This document shows, one piece after another, positions 44,894 through 53,785 of a stretch of 64,000 nucleotides of DNA; position 1 is the first letter of the stretch, and every line of letters starts with the position of its first letter. The notes below the pieces were generated by a model that was not told the origin of the DNA, ran no database searches, and saw nothing but the letters and a program-made list of their open reading frames with translations. The position numbers and the translations under genes were made by a program. Source of the DNA: Streptomyces aureus (GTDB lineage Bacteria; Actinomycetota; Actinomycetes; Streptomycetales; Streptomycetaceae); NCBI RefSeq assembly GCF_000725495.1, contig NZ_JNZD01000012.1, forward strand, positions 124,001-188,000, in the 5' to 3' direction.

Positions 44894-45646
44894 TCAGGCG
44901 TCGACCTTCTCCATGACCTCGTCGCTGACGTCGAAGTTGGCGAAGACGTTCTGCACGTCGTCGCTGTCCTCCAGCGCGTCGATCAGCTTGAAGATCTTCC
45001 GAGCGCCGTCCTCGTCGAGCTCGACCTGCATGGTCGGGACGAAGTTGGCGTCGGCGGAGTCGTAGTCGATGCCGGCCTCCTGGAGCGCGGTGCGCACCGC
45101 GACCAGGTCGGTGGCCTCGGAGAGGACCTCGAAGCTCTCGCCGAGGTCGTTGACCTCTTCGGCACCCGCGTCGAGGACGGCGCCGAGGACGTCGTCCTCG
45201 CTCAGTTCACCCTTGGGGACGACGATGACGCCCTTGCGGTTGAACAGGTACGACACGGAGCCCGGGTCGGCCATGCTGCCGCCGTTGCGGGTCATGGCGA
45301 CGCGCACGTCCGAGGCCGCGCGGTTGCGGTTGTCGGTGAGGCACTCGATGAGCACCGCGACACCGTTCGGGCCGTAGCCCTCGTACATGATCGTCTCGTA
45401 GTCGGCGCCACCGGCTTCGAGACCGGCGCCGCGCTTGACCGCGGAGTCGATGTTCTTGTTCGGGACCGAGCTCTTCTTCGCCTTCTGGATGGCGTCGAAC
45501 AGCGTCGGGTTGCCGGACACGTCGGCGCCGCCGGTCCGGGCCGCGACCTCGATGTTCTTGATCATCTTCGCGAAGAGCTTGCCGCGCTTGGCGTCGATCA
45601 CGGCCTTCTTGTGCTTCGTCGTAGCCCATTTAGAGTGGCCGGACAT
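44894..45646 (-). CDS. yebC: YebC/TACO1-family transcription or translation regulator
   Basis: A 250-aa member of the YebC family with the invariant start [23 protein letters not shown] and the [20 protein letters not shown] segment. YebC proteins were long treated as DNA-binding regulators of genes such as ruvC; more recent work links some members to polyproline translation like EF-P. Position next to ruvC is conserved in many bacteria. The ATG is at 45646. Genes on both sides are separated from it by hairpins, so it is probably its own unit. Confidence 0.95.
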   Translation of the reverse strand: MSGHSKWATTKHKKAVIDAKRGKLFAKMIKNIEVAARTGGADVSGNPTLFDAIQKAKKSSVPNKNIDSAVKRGAGLEAGGADYETIMYEGYGPNGVAVLIECLTDNRNRAASDVRVAMTRNGGSMADPGSVSYLFNRKGVIVVPKGELSEDDVLGAVLDAGAEEVNDLGESFEVLSEATDLVAVRTALQEAGIDYDSADANFVPTMQVELDEDGARKIFKLIDALEDSDDVQNVFANFDVSDEVMEKVDA

Positions 45647-45682
45647 CTGCCTGTCTCCTTCGCGTAACCCAACCTGTACGGA

Positions 45683-45710
45683 CTTCCCCAGGCTTCGGGA
45701 GCCTGGGAAG
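45683..45710 (-). terminator. Hairpin after pdxT
   Basis: CTTCCC(C)AGGCT (45683-45694) pairs with AGCCTGGGAAG (45700-45710) with one bulged C and a TCGGG loop. It starts 12 nt after the pdxT stop. Confidence 0.65.
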
Positions 45711-45722
45711 ACCCCACAGATC

Positions 45723-46328
45723 CTACAAGGACGCCGGTGTCCGGTTCGCGCGCACCATGTCGACGAACAGACCGTGCACGCGGTGGTCGCCCGTCAGTTC
45801 CGGGTGGAACGACGTGGCGAGCGCGTTTCCCTGGCGTACGGCGACTATGTGGCCGCCGTGCTCGGCGAGCACCTCGGCCTCGGCACCGACCGACTCGACC
45901 CAGGGCGCGCGGATGAAGACGCCCTCTACAGGATCGCCCTCGACGCCCCGGACGGCGACCGCCGCCTCGAAGGACTCGTTCTGCCGTCCGAAGGCGTTGC
46001 GGCGCACGATCATGTCGATGCCGCCGATGGTCTCCTGGCCCGAGCGCGGGTCGAGGATCTTGTCGGCGAGCATGATCATGCCCGCGCAGGTGCCGTAGAC
46101 GGGCAGGCCCTCGCGGACCCGCGCGCGCAGCGGCTCCATCACTCCGAAGAGGACGGCCAGCTTGGAGATGGTGGTGGACTCGCCGCCGGGTATGACGAGG
46201 CCGTCGACCTCGGCGAGCTCCTCGGGCCGCCGCACCGGCCTGGCCACGGCGTCCGCCGCGGCCAGGGCGATGAGGTGTTCCCGTACGTCGCCCTGGAGGG
46301 CCAGGACACCGATGACAGGAGTGCTCAT
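45723..46328 (-). CDS. pdxT: Pyridoxal 5'-phosphate synthase glutaminase subunit
   Basis: A 201-aa class I amidotransferase that hydrolyses glutamine and feeds ammonia to PdxS. The nucleophile Cys is in [10 protein letters not shown], and the His-Glu pair in [11 protein letters not shown]. The motif [10 protein letters not shown] and [10 protein letters not shown] are typical. The ATG at 46328 lies 4 nt after the pdxS stop, so both are made from one transcript. Twelve of each subunit form the DXP-independent PLP synthase. Confidence 0.97.
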   Translation of the reverse strand: MSTPVIGVLALQGDVREHLIALAAADAVARPVRRPEELAEVDGLVIPGGESTTISKLAVLFGVMEPLRARVREGLPVYGTCAGMIMLADKILDPRSGQETIGGIDMIVRRNAFGRQNESFEAAVAVRGVEGDPVEGVFIRAPWVESVGAEAEVLAEHGGHIVAVRQGNALATSFHPELTGDHRVHGLFVDMVRANRTPASL

Positions 46329-46332
46329 ACGA

Positions 46333-47247
46333 CTACCAGCCGCGGTTGGCGTAGCGCTCGGTCTCGGGGAGGGTGTCGCAGTTGATGCCGACCATGGCCT
46401 CGCCGAGGTTGCGGGACGCGTCCGCGATGATCTTCGGGTCGTCGTAGAAGGTGGTGGCCTTCACGATGGCGGCGGCGCGCTTGGCCGGGTCGCCGGACTT
46501 GAAGATGCCGGAGCCGACGAAGACGCCCTCGGCGCCGAGCTGGCGCATGAGCGCGGCGTCGGCGGGGGTGGCGACACCACCGGCGGAGAACAGCACGACC
46601 GGGAGCTTGCCGAGCTCGGCGACCTCCTTGACCAGCTCGTACGGGGCGCGCAGGTCCTTCGCGGCGGCGTACAGCTCGTTGTTGTCGAAGCCGCGCAGAC
46701 GGGCGATCTCGTTCTTGATCTGGCGCAGGTGGCGGACCGCCTCGACGACGTTGCCGGTGCCGGCCTCGCCCTTCGAGCGGATCATGGCCGCGCCCTCGGC
46801 GATGCGGCGCAGGGCCTCGCCCAGGTTGGTGGCACCGCACACGAACGGGGTGGTGAACGCGAACTTGTCCGAGTGGTTGACCTCGTCGGCCGGGGTGAGG
46901 ACCTCGGACTCGTCGATGTAGTCGACGCCGAGGGACTGCAGGACCTGGGCCTCGACGAAGTGGCCGATGCGCGACTTGGCCATCACCGGGATGGAGACCG
47001 CCTCGATGATCTCCTCGATCATGTTGGGGTCGGACATCCGGGCGACGCCGCCGTCCTTGCGGATGTCGGCGGGGACCCGCTCCAGGGCCATGACGGCCAC
47101 GGCGCCGGCGTCCTCGGCGATCTTCGCCTGCTCGGCGTTGACCACGTCCATGATCACACCGCCCTTGAGCTGCTCGGCCATGCCGCGCTTGACGCGGGCG
47201 GTGCCGATCGCGGTGTTCTCGGCGGAGTTGGGGAGGGTGCTGGACAC
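46333..47247 (-). CDS. pdxS: Pyridoxal 5'-phosphate synthase lyase subunit
   Basis: A 304-aa (beta/alpha)8 enzyme that builds PLP from ribose 5-phosphate, glyceraldehyde 3-phosphate and ammonia. Catalytic lysines sit in VMAKSRIGH and [10 protein letters not shown]; the phosphate loop is [11 protein letters not shown]. The start is GTG at 47247 ([16 protein letters not shown]). It is first of the pdxS-pdxT pair. No MocR-type regulator is adjacent. Length is normal. Confidence 0.97.
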   Translation of the reverse strand: MSSTLPNSAENTAIGTARVKRGMAEQLKGGVIMDVVNAEQAKIAEDAGAVAVMALERVPADIRKDGGVARMSDPNMIEEIIEAVSIPVMAKSRIGHFVEAQVLQSLGVDYIDESEVLTPADEVNHSDKFAFTTPFVCGATNLGEALRRIAEGAAMIRSKGEAGTGNVVEAVRHLRQIKNEIARLRGFDNNELYAAAKDLRAPYELVKEVAELGKLPVVLFSAGGVATPADAALMRQLGAEGVFVGSGIFKSGDPAKRAAAIVKATTFYDDPKIIADASRNLGEAMVGINCDTLPETERYANRGW

Positions 47248-47369
47248 GGGTTGACCTCACTCGGGGAAAGGGGATTCCTGCAGCTCCGAGGAAACGCGAG
47301 GCGACCAGGCCACTGCAAGGGCCAATGGTCAGGCGGTGGATCGTTTTCGTCCCGGTCCACCGGCGTTCA

Positions 47370-47915
47370 TCAGTTCGTGGGGCGGTCCGCAAGGGCCGTC
47401 GGCGGCTCGTCGTCCATCTCGAAGGCCATGGGGAAGGGGGCGTGGCCCGCGAGGCGGAACCAGCGGACCTTGCGGTGCCGGCGCAGGGCGCGGGCCGCGC
47501 GGACGGCGTCGTTGTGGAAACGCCGGGCCATCGGCACCCGGCGCACCGCCTGGGCCAGCTCGCCGGCCGCCTCCTCGCCGCCGGGCACCTCGCGCACCGC
47601 CTCTACCTGCTGCGCCTCCCCGAACACCGCCCGCAGGGCCTGGCTCAGCTCGCTCTCCGCCACCTCGCGCTGCTCCTCCTCGGCCTGCCGGGCCGCGTGC
47701 GCCGCCTCGTAGAGCACGATCGAGGCGGCCGGGTCGAGCACCCCGGAGGTGGCCAGTTCCTGTGCCACCGAGGCCCGGCGCAGCAGTTGCGCGTCGAGCG
47801 CGGCGCGGGCGGCGTCGATGCGGGCGTGCAGCCGGTCGAGCCGCCCGGCGGTCCAGCTCAGATAGAGGCCGATCGCGACGAGGCCGACGAGGATCCAGAT
47901 GAGGGTTGCGGTCAC
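47370..47915 (-). CDS. LemA-like membrane-anchored helical protein
   Basis: A 181-aa protein: one N-terminal helix (about residues 3-19, ATLIWILVGLVAIGLYL), then a long Ala/Glu/Arg-rich helical domain. The pattern LDRLHARIDAARAALDAQL near the start, FHNDAVRAARALRRHR near the end and a final aromatic/Phe-Glu patch (FRLAGHAPFPMAFEM) resemble the LemA fold. LemA proteins are anchored helical bundles of unknown function. The GTG at 47915 was chosen; a TTG at 47924 is an alternative. It lies 122 nt upstream of pdxS in the same direction. Confidence 0.75.
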   Translation of the reverse strand: MTATLIWILVGLVAIGLYLSWTAGRLDRLHARIDAARAALDAQLLRRASVAQELATSGVLDPAASIVLYEAAHAARQAEEEQREVAESELSQALRAVFGEAQQVEAVREVPGGEEAAGELAQAVRRVPMARRFHNDAVRAARALRRHRKVRWFRLAGHAPFPMAFEMDDEPPTALADRPTN

Positions 47916-48406
47916 GAGCGGCAAATCTACCCGTGCGCCTCACCGCTCCGCCGGGGCCCGCCCCCACGGTTCGCCGCCCGGCGCGGGCCGGCCGACACCG
48001 TCGTCACGCCCGTCCCACCGGGGACCGGCCCGCACCGCCGCTACCGGACGGTCGGCGCCAAGACGGATCATCGACTTCCGGCCGTTCCCCGGACACCGGC
48101 GACGGACGCCTGTCATGGGCCCCCCGGGCATCGGCCACGGACGCCCGTCGCGGTGACCCTGCGCATCGGCCACGGACGCCCGTCGCGGTGACCCTGCGCA
48201 TCGGCCAGGCACGCCCGTCGCGGTGACTCCGGACGCCGGGCACGGCGAGACCCGGAGCTCCCGTTGCCGGCAGGCCCCGCGAGGGCGGTCGCCGGTGGCC
48301 CCGGACGCCGGCCGCCGCAGGGCCCGGGACGCCCGTCGCCGGCCCATCCCGCGAGGGGCGATCGCCGGCGGGCATCCGTCTCCGGCAGGCCCGGCGTCCC
48401 GGAGGG
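47916..48406. other. 491-nt repeat-rich intergenic region before the LemA-like gene
   Basis: No gene is supported in these 491 nt. They contain a 35-bp tandem repeat (48093-48232) and further diverged GC-rich copies of CGCGAGGG-CGG-TCGCCGG-type units toward 48400. No promoter was recognised. Confidence 0.7.
48093..48232. repeat. 35-bp tandem repeat
   Basis: Units at 48128-48162 and 48163-48197 are identical. The unit at 48198-48232 differs at a few positions and that at 48093-48127 is more diverged. The core GCATCGGCCACGGACGCC is followed by CGTCGCGGTGACCCTGC. The units are head to tail without spacers. Confidence 0.85.
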
Positions 48407-49567
48407 TCAGTCCCGGGCCAGGCCGAAGCGGGCCCGCAGGCCCGTGCGTTCGTCCGTGGCCACCGCGGCGGCGCCGTCCGTCACCGTCTCGTACACCGAC
48501 AGGATGTCCGCGCCGACCGTCGACCAGTCGAAGCGCCGTACGTGCTCGCTGCCCCGCTCGCGCAGGGCGGCCCGGCGTTCCGGGTCGGCGAGCAGACGCA
48601 GGGCGGCGGCGGCGAGGTCGTCCGCGTCCTCGTTGGCGAACAGCTCACCGGCGGACCCCTGGTCGAGGACCTGGGCGAACGCGTCGAGGTCGGCGGCCAG
48701 CACGGGCGCCCCGGCGGACATCGCCTCGACCAGGATGATCCCGAAGCTCTCGCCGCCGGTGTTGGGCGCCACGTACAGATCGACGCTGCGCAGGAGCCGG
48801 GCCTTGTCCTCGTCGCTGACCATGCCGAGGAACTCGACGCGCGAGCGCATTTCGGCGGGCAGCGACTCCACGGCCTCCTTCTCGTCGCCGCGACCGGCGA
48901 CCAGCAGCCGGGTCCGGGGGCGCTCGGCGAGGATCTTCGGCAGTGCCTTCATGAGCACCGGCAGGCCCTTGCGGGGCTCGTCGATGCGGCCGATGAAGCC
49001 GATGGTGTCGCCCTGCCATTCGGGCTTGGGCTTGGCGCGGGCGAAGAAGTCGACGTCGACGCCGTTCGGGATGACGACCGCGTCGCCGCCGAGGTGCTCG
49101 ACCAGGGTGCGCCGGGCGTACTCGCTGACCGCGATCCGCGCGCTGATCTTCTCCAGGGCGGCCTGGAGGATTGAGTACGCGGCGACCATCGCCCGGGAGC
49201 GCGGGTTCGAGGTGTGGAAGGTCGCGACGATCGGGCCCTGCGCGGCCCAGCAGGTGAGCAGGCCGAGCGACGGCGAGGACGGCTCGTGGATGTGGACCAC
49301 GTCGAAGGTGCCGTCGTGCAGCCAGCGCCGCACCCGGGCCGCCGACAGGAAGCCGAAGTTCAGCCGGGCCACCGAGCCGTTGTACGGGACGGGGACCGCG
49401 CGGCCCGCCGAGACGACGTACGGCGGCAGGGGCGTGTCGTCGTCCGCGGGGGCGAGGACGGAGACCTCGTGCCCCAGGCCGATGAGATGTTCGGCCAGAT
49501 CGCGGATGTGGAACTGGACGCCGCCCGGAACGTCCCAGGAGTAAGGGCAGACGATGCCGATCCTCAC
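48407..49567 (-). CDS. pimA: Phosphatidylinositol alpha-mannosyltransferase (PimA-like GT4)
   Basis: A 386-aa GT-B glycosyltransferase. It has the N-terminal motif IGIVCPYSWDVPGGVQFH, the IHEPSSPSLGLL acceptor region and the sugar-nucleotide motif NTGGESFGIILVEAMSAGAPVLA (EX7E type). PimA transfers mannose from GDP-mannose to phosphatidylinositol at the inner membrane face, the first step of PIM synthesis. Function is inferred from strong context: the two upstream overlapping genes are the acyltransferase and PI-phosphate synthase. The start is GTG at 49567, overlapping patA (GTGA). Confidence 0.93.
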   Translation of the reverse strand: MRIGIVCPYSWDVPGGVQFHIRDLAEHLIGLGHEVSVLAPADDDTPLPPYVVSAGRAVPVPYNGSVARLNFGFLSAARVRRWLHDGTFDVVHIHEPSSPSLGLLTCWAAQGPIVATFHTSNPRSRAMVAAYSILQAALEKISARIAVSEYARRTLVEHLGGDAVVIPNGVDVDFFARAKPKPEWQGDTIGFIGRIDEPRKGLPVLMKALPKILAERPRTRLLVAGRGDEKEAVESLPAEMRSRVEFLGMVSDEDKARLLRSVDLYVAPNTGGESFGIILVEAMSAGAPVLAADLDAFAQVLDQGSAGELFANEDADDLAAAALRLLADPERRAALRERGSEHVRRFDWSTVGADILSVYETVTDGAAAVATDERTGLRARFGLARD

Positions 49568-50514
49568 GACGCCCTCTTCTCGGGATCCTGTGTGCCGGAC
49601 CCCTCACGGGGAGCCTTCCCGGCGTCGAGGTCCTTGAGCCACAAACGCTGCAACATGTGCCAGTCCTCCGGGTGCTCGGCGATGCCGCTGGCGAAGGCGT
49701 CGGCCAGCGCCTGTGTCATGGCAGACGTCTTCTCGGCCCGGCTGCCTGACTCGGGGACCTCCACGGGCGGATGGACCTGGCCGCGCATCACGGGCGAGCC
49801 GTCGTACCAGAGCGTCACGGGCAGGAGGATCGCACCCGTCTGCTGGGCGAGCAGCGCCGGTCCCGCGGGCATCCGGGTCGTCTCGCCGAAGAACTCGACC
49901 TCGACACCCGAGGCGGACAGGTCCCGTTCGGCGACCAGGCAGATCAGTCCGCCGTCGCGCAGGCGCCGGGCCAGCGTGCCGAACGCCGCCCCACCGCTGT
50001 GCGGGAGGACCTCCATGCCGAGGCCCTCGCGGTAGGCGACGAAACGGTCGTACAGCGACTCGGGCTTGAGGCGCTCGGCGACGGTGGTGAACGGCGTGTC
50101 GAGCGCGGTGGTGACCCAGGCGCCCGCGAGGTCCCAGTTCGCCATGTGCGGAAGGGCCAGGATGACGCCCCGGTCGGAGGCGATGCCGTCGGTGAGACGG
50201 TGCACGTCCTTGGGCTCGAAGCCGCCCTTGACCCGCTCCTCGCTCCAGGCGGGAAGCCGGAAGGACTCCATCCAGTAGCGCAGGTACGAGCGCATGCCCG
50301 CCCTGGAGAGCTCAGCGAGCCGCTGCGGTGTCGCGTCCGGCACCACGCGCGCGTAGTTGCTCTCCAGGCGCAGGACGCCCTTGCCGCGCCGCTTCCAGGC
50401 GAGGTCGGCGATCGTGCGGCCGAGCCGTACGGCGACGGGCTCGGGCAGCTTCTTGACGGTGCCCCAGCCCAGGGCGTACGCGCCGTCGACCAGCCTCTCG
50501 CGGAGGCTGGTCAC
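49564..50514 (-). CDS. patA: Phosphatidylinositol mannoside acyltransferase (LpxL/HtrB family)
   Basis: A 316-aa membrane-bound acyltransferase. The catalytic HX4D is His123-Asp128 in LPHMANWDLAG; a second conserved block is CLVAERDLSASGVEVEFFG. In mycobacteria PatA acylates the mannose of PIM. The GTG at 50514 was chosen from a frame that runs to 51285 because it overlaps the pgsA stop (GTGA) and gives the normal N-terminus. Gene order pgsA-patA-pimA equals that of M. tuberculosis. Confidence 0.93.
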   Translation of the reverse strand: MTSLRERLVDGAYALGWGTVKKLPEPVAVRLGRTIADLAWKRRGKGVLRLESNYARVVPDATPQRLAELSRAGMRSYLRYWMESFRLPAWSEERVKGGFEPKDVHRLTDGIASDRGVILALPHMANWDLAGAWVTTALDTPFTTVAERLKPESLYDRFVAYREGLGMEVLPHSGGAAFGTLARRLRDGGLICLVAERDLSASGVEVEFFGETTRMPAGPALLAQQTGAILLPVTLWYDGSPVMRGQVHPPVEVPESGSRAEKTSAMTQALADAFASGIAEHPEDWHMLQRLWLKDLDAGKAPREGSGTQDPEKRAS

Positions 50515-51176
50515 GAGGTGGCCTCGCTGCTCGGGGCGGCGACCGCGGCGTCCGCCTCGGCGGCCTCCCGCCGGACGGTGACGACCCGCTGGATCAGCGT
50601 GACGAGACTGCCGACGGCGACGATCCACAGCGCGATGGGCAGCAGCACCTGGATGCCGGGGACGCCGAACTTGTGCAGGCCCGCGAGACCGGCCGCGACC
50701 AGCGAGATCACCAGTCGCTCGGCGCGCTCGACGAGGCCGTTGACCGCGACCGGCAGACCGATCGACTCGCCCCGGGCCTTGGTGTACGAGACCACCTGGC
50801 CGCTGGCGAGACAGAAGATCGAGACCGCGCACAGGACGTTGTCGTCGCCGTTGCCGGCGTACCAGAGCGCGAAGCCGCCGAAGATCGCGCCGTCGGCCAC
50901 CCGGTCCAGCGTGGAGTCCAGGAAGGCGCCCCAGCGGCTGGAGCGGCCGAGCTGGCGCGCCATGTTCCCGTCGACCAGGTCGGAGAACACGAACAGCGTG
51001 ATGACGATCGTTCCCCAGAAGAACTCTCCCCGGGGGAAGAAGACCAGCGCGCCCGCCATGACTCCGGCCGTGCCCAGGAGGGTGACCGTGTCGGGGCTCA
51101 CCCCCCGGCGGACGAGAAACGCGGCGAACGGTGTGAGGACACGCGTGAAGAATGCACGCGCGTACTTGTTCAGCAT
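50511..51176 (-). CDS. pgsA: Phosphatidylinositol phosphate synthase (CDP-alcohol phosphotransferase)
   Basis: A 221-aa membrane enzyme with about six helices. The complete family motif D66xxD69GxxA73R(x8)G83xxxD87xxxD91 is in DLVDGNMARQLG and the following residues. In Actinobacteria the enzyme in this cluster joins CDP-diacylglycerol to inositol phosphate, giving PI phosphate. It was named pgsA by analogy with PG-phosphate synthase. The ATG at 51176 gives the usual MLNKYARAFFTRVL start; an ATG at 51233 lacks a ribosome site. It heads the PIM operon and is divergent from the EF-G2 gene. Confidence 0.92.
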   Translation of the reverse strand: MLNKYARAFFTRVLTPFAAFLVRRGVSPDTVTLLGTAGVMAGALVFFPRGEFFWGTIVITLFVFSDLVDGNMARQLGRSSRWGAFLDSTLDRVADGAIFGGFALWYAGNGDDNVLCAVSIFCLASGQVVSYTKARGESIGLPVAVNGLVERAERLVISLVAAGLAGLHKFGVPGIQVLLPIALWIVAVGSLVTLIQRVVTVRREAAEADAAVAAPSSEATS

Positions 51177-51461
51177 GGCCTTCCCGAGGGTCGGTGTCGC
51201 CGGGCGGCCCCTGCTGGCCGTCGGCTGGCCCATCGTAGCCACGCGTGCGCTTGTGCGATGTCCGGGCACCCGCGCCCCGTGTCACGACCGGATGCCGCCG
51301 GTGTCACGGCGCGATCGCGTCCCCGGTCGCGTCCCCTGTATGGACGCACAGTGACGCGAGTGCAAAGCTCGAAGGACCGCGGGCGTCACCGGAGCCGCCC
51401 GCACGCGGCCCCGGACCGTCCCGCGCCCACAGAGACCTCACCGTGCACGGGAGGCAAGGCC

Positions 51462-53657
51462 ATGGGCGACAAGGCGAACACACACCCCGGAGCCGCCGGC
51501 AGGGCTACGGCGGCCGACCACCCCGCGTCCGTACGGAATGTGGTGCTGGTCGGCCACAGCGGATCCGGCAAGACGACACTCGTGGAGGCTCTCGCGCTGA
51601 CGGCGGGAGCGGTGAACCGGGCGGGCCGCGTGGAGGACGGCGGCACCGTCTCCGACTACGACGAGATCGAGCACCGGCAGCAGCGTTCGGTGCAGCTCTC
51701 CCTGGTACCCGTCGACTGGGACGGGTACAAGATCAACCTTCTCGACACCCCCGGATACGCCGATTTCGTCGGCGAACTGAGGGCCGGTCTGCGAGCGGCG
51801 GACGCGGCCCTCTTCGTCGTCTCGGCCGCGGACGGGGTGGACGGCTCGACCCGCATGCTGTGGGAGGAGTGCGCGGCCGTGGGCATGCCCCGGGCCATCG
51901 TGGTCACCCACCTCGAATCGGCCCGGTCGGACTTCGAGGGGATGACCTCGGTCTGCGCCGAGGCGTTCGGCGGGGACGACCCCGACGCCGTCCTGCCGCT
52001 GTACCTGCCGCTGCACGGCGCCGCGGCACCGGACGGGCACGCGCCCGTGACCGGGCTGATCGGACTGCTCACCCAGCAGCTGTTCGACTACTCCTCAGGG
52101 GAACGCAAGGAGGCGGATCCCGGGCCCGAGCAGCAGCCGCTGATCGAGACGGCCCGCAACCGGCTGATCGAGGGGATCATCGCCGAGAGCGAGGACGAGA
52201 CCCTCATGGACCGCTATCTCGGCGGCGAGAAGATCGACCTCAAGACCCTGGTGCAGGACCTGGAACGGGCCGTCGCCCGCGGGAGCTTCTTCCCGGTGCT
52301 GGCCGCGGCGCCCGCCGCCGAGGGAGCGCGGCAGGGCCTCGGCACGGTCGAGCTCCTCGAACTGATCACGGGCGGCTTCCCCACCCCGCTGGAGCGCCCG
52401 GCGCCCACCGTGACGACACCGGAGGGCGCACCGCGCGAAGTGAAGGCCTGCGACCCGGACGGCCCCCTCGTCGCGGAGGTCGTCAAGACCGCGTCCGACC
52501 CGTACGTGGGCCGGGTCTCCCTGGTCCGCGTCTTCTCCGGGACCCTGCGCCCGGACGCGACGGTCCATGTCTCCGGGCACGGGCTGACCGACCGGGGACA
52601 CGAGGACCACGACGTCGACGAGCGGGTCGGCGCCCTGTCCGCGCCGTTCGGCAAGCAGCAGCGCGCCCTCACCCACTGCATCGCGGGCGACCTCGCCAGC
52701 GTGGCGAAGCTGAACCGCGCCGAGACCGGGGACACCCTCTCGGCCAAGGACGACCCGCTGCTCATGGAGCCGTGGCAGATGCCCGACCCGCTGCTCCCGC
52801 TCGCCATCCAGGCGCACAGCAAGGCGGACGAGGACAAGCTCTCCCAGGGGCTCGGCCGGCTGGTCGCCGAGGACCCCACGATGCGCCTGGAGCAGAACCA
52901 GAACACCCATCAGGTCGTCCTGTGGTGCCTGGGCGAGGCGCACGCGGACGTCGCCCTGGAACGGCTGCGCAACCGGTACGGCGTGCAGGTCGACGTGGTC
53001 CCGCACAAGGTCTCCCTGCGCGAGACGTTCGCCGGTCCGTCCACCGGGCGCGGACGCCACGTCAAACAGTCCGGCGGGCACGGCCAGTTCGCGATCTGCG
53101 AGATCGAGGTGGAACCGCTGCCGAACGGCTCCGGCATCGAGTTCGTGGACAAGGTCGTCGGCGGCGCGGTCCCCCGGCAGTTCATCCCCTCCGTCGAGAA
53201 GGGCGTGCGCGCCCAGGCGGCCAAGGGCGTGGTCGCCGGCTATCCGCTCATCGACGTGCGGATCACGCTGAGGGACGGCAAGGCGCACTCGGTGGACTCC
53301 TCCGACGCCGCGTTCCAGACGGCGGGCGCACTCGCGCTGCGCGAGGCGGCCCGCGAGGCCACGATCCACCTCCTGGAACCGGTGGCGGAGGTGAGCGTCC
53401 TGGTCGGCGACGACTACGTGGGCCCGGTGATGAGCGACCTGTCGGGACGGCGCGGCCGGGTGGTCGGCACCGAGCAGGCGGCCGGCGGGCGCACCCTCGT
53501 CCGCGCCGAGGTGCCGGAGATCGAGATCGGGCGGTACGCCGTCGACCTGCGGTCCGTCTCTCACGGCACCGCCCGCTTCGACCGGTCCTACGCACGGCAC
53601 GAACCGATGCCGCAGCACATCGCGGACCGGCTCCGGGAGCAGGACCCGGGCACCTGA
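51462..53657 (+). CDS. Elongation factor G-like GTPase (EF-G2 type)
   Basis: A 731-aa EF-G paralogue. G1 is GHSGSGKT at 31-38, G3 is DTPG at 95-98 and domains II to V follow in EF-G order, with a domain IV loop at FAGPSTGRGRHVKQSGGHGQF. The G4 motif, normally NKxD, reads THLE at 149-152, so guanine selection may be altered. The actinobacterial EF-G2 group does not replace fusA in translation as far as known. It is not in the str operon. The ATG at 51462 has GGGAGG 7-12 nt upstream; the open frame from 50673 is antisense shadow. It is divergent from pgsA. Confidence 0.92.
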   Translation: MGDKANTHPGAAGRATAADHPASVRNVVLVGHSGSGKTTLVEALALTAGAVNRAGRVEDGGTVSDYDEIEHRQQRSVQLSLVPVDWDGYKINLLDTPGYADFVGELRAGLRAADAALFVVSAADGVDGSTRMLWEECAAVGMPRAIVVTHLESARSDFEGMTSVCAEAFGGDDPDAVLPLYLPLHGAAAPDGHAPVTGLIGLLTQQLFDYSSGERKEADPGPEQQPLIETARNRLIEGIIAESEDETLMDRYLGGEKIDLKTLVQDLERAVARGSFFPVLAAAPAAEGARQGLGTVELLELITGGFPTPLERPAPTVTTPEGAPREVKACDPDGPLVAEVVKTASDPYVGRVSLVRVFSGTLRPDATVHVSGHGLTDRGHEDHDVDERVGALSAPFGKQQRALTHCIAGDLASVAKLNRAETGDTLSAKDDPLLMEPWQMPDPLLPLAIQAHSKADEDKLSQGLGRLVAEDPTMRLEQNQNTHQVVLWCLGEAHADVALERLRNRYGVQVDVVPHKVSLRETFAGPSTGRGRHVKQSGGHGQFAICEIEVEPLPNGSGIEFVDKVVGGAVPRQFIPSVEKGVRAQAAKGVVAGYPLIDVRITLRDGKAHSVDSSDAAFQTAGALALREAAREATIHLLEPVAEVSVLVGDDYVGPVMSDLSGRRGRVVGTEQAAGGRTLVRAEVPEIEIGRYAVDLRSVSHGTARFDRSYARHEPMPQHIADRLREQDPGT

Positions 53658-53697
53658 GCCCGGGCGGACCCGGCACGGGGGCGGGGCTTTCATCCGC

Positions 53698-53723
53698 CGG
53701 TGGGCGGCTTCGGCCGTCCGCCG
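53698..53723 (+). terminator. EF-G2 terminator with UUCG tetraloop
   Basis: An 11-bp stem with two G-U pairs closed by C(UUCG)G, 41 nt after the stop. UUCG loops are unusually stable. Confidence 0.6.
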
Positions 53724-53755
53724 ACGAATGTCGGCCCCGGCCGATACTCTGAGAA

Positions 53756-53780
53756 CTGATCAAGACGAAGACCTGATCAA
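53756..53780 (+). repeat. Direct repeat CTGATCAA upstream of unknown membrane gene
   Basis: CTGATCAA occurs at 53756-53763 and 53773-53780, 17 bp apart, just before the start at 53786. Each has a TGATCA palindrome. It may be an operator or coincidence. Confidence 0.45.
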
Positions 53781-53785
53781 CAGGT

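Noticed and set aside
48004..48375. Small open frames in the 35-bp repeat region
   Set aside because: Repetitive Arg/Pro/Gly peptides in several frames on both strands, without ribosome sites; compositional.
47916..48406. CRISPR array
   Set aside because: Repeats are head to tail with no spacers, and no cas genes are in the window.
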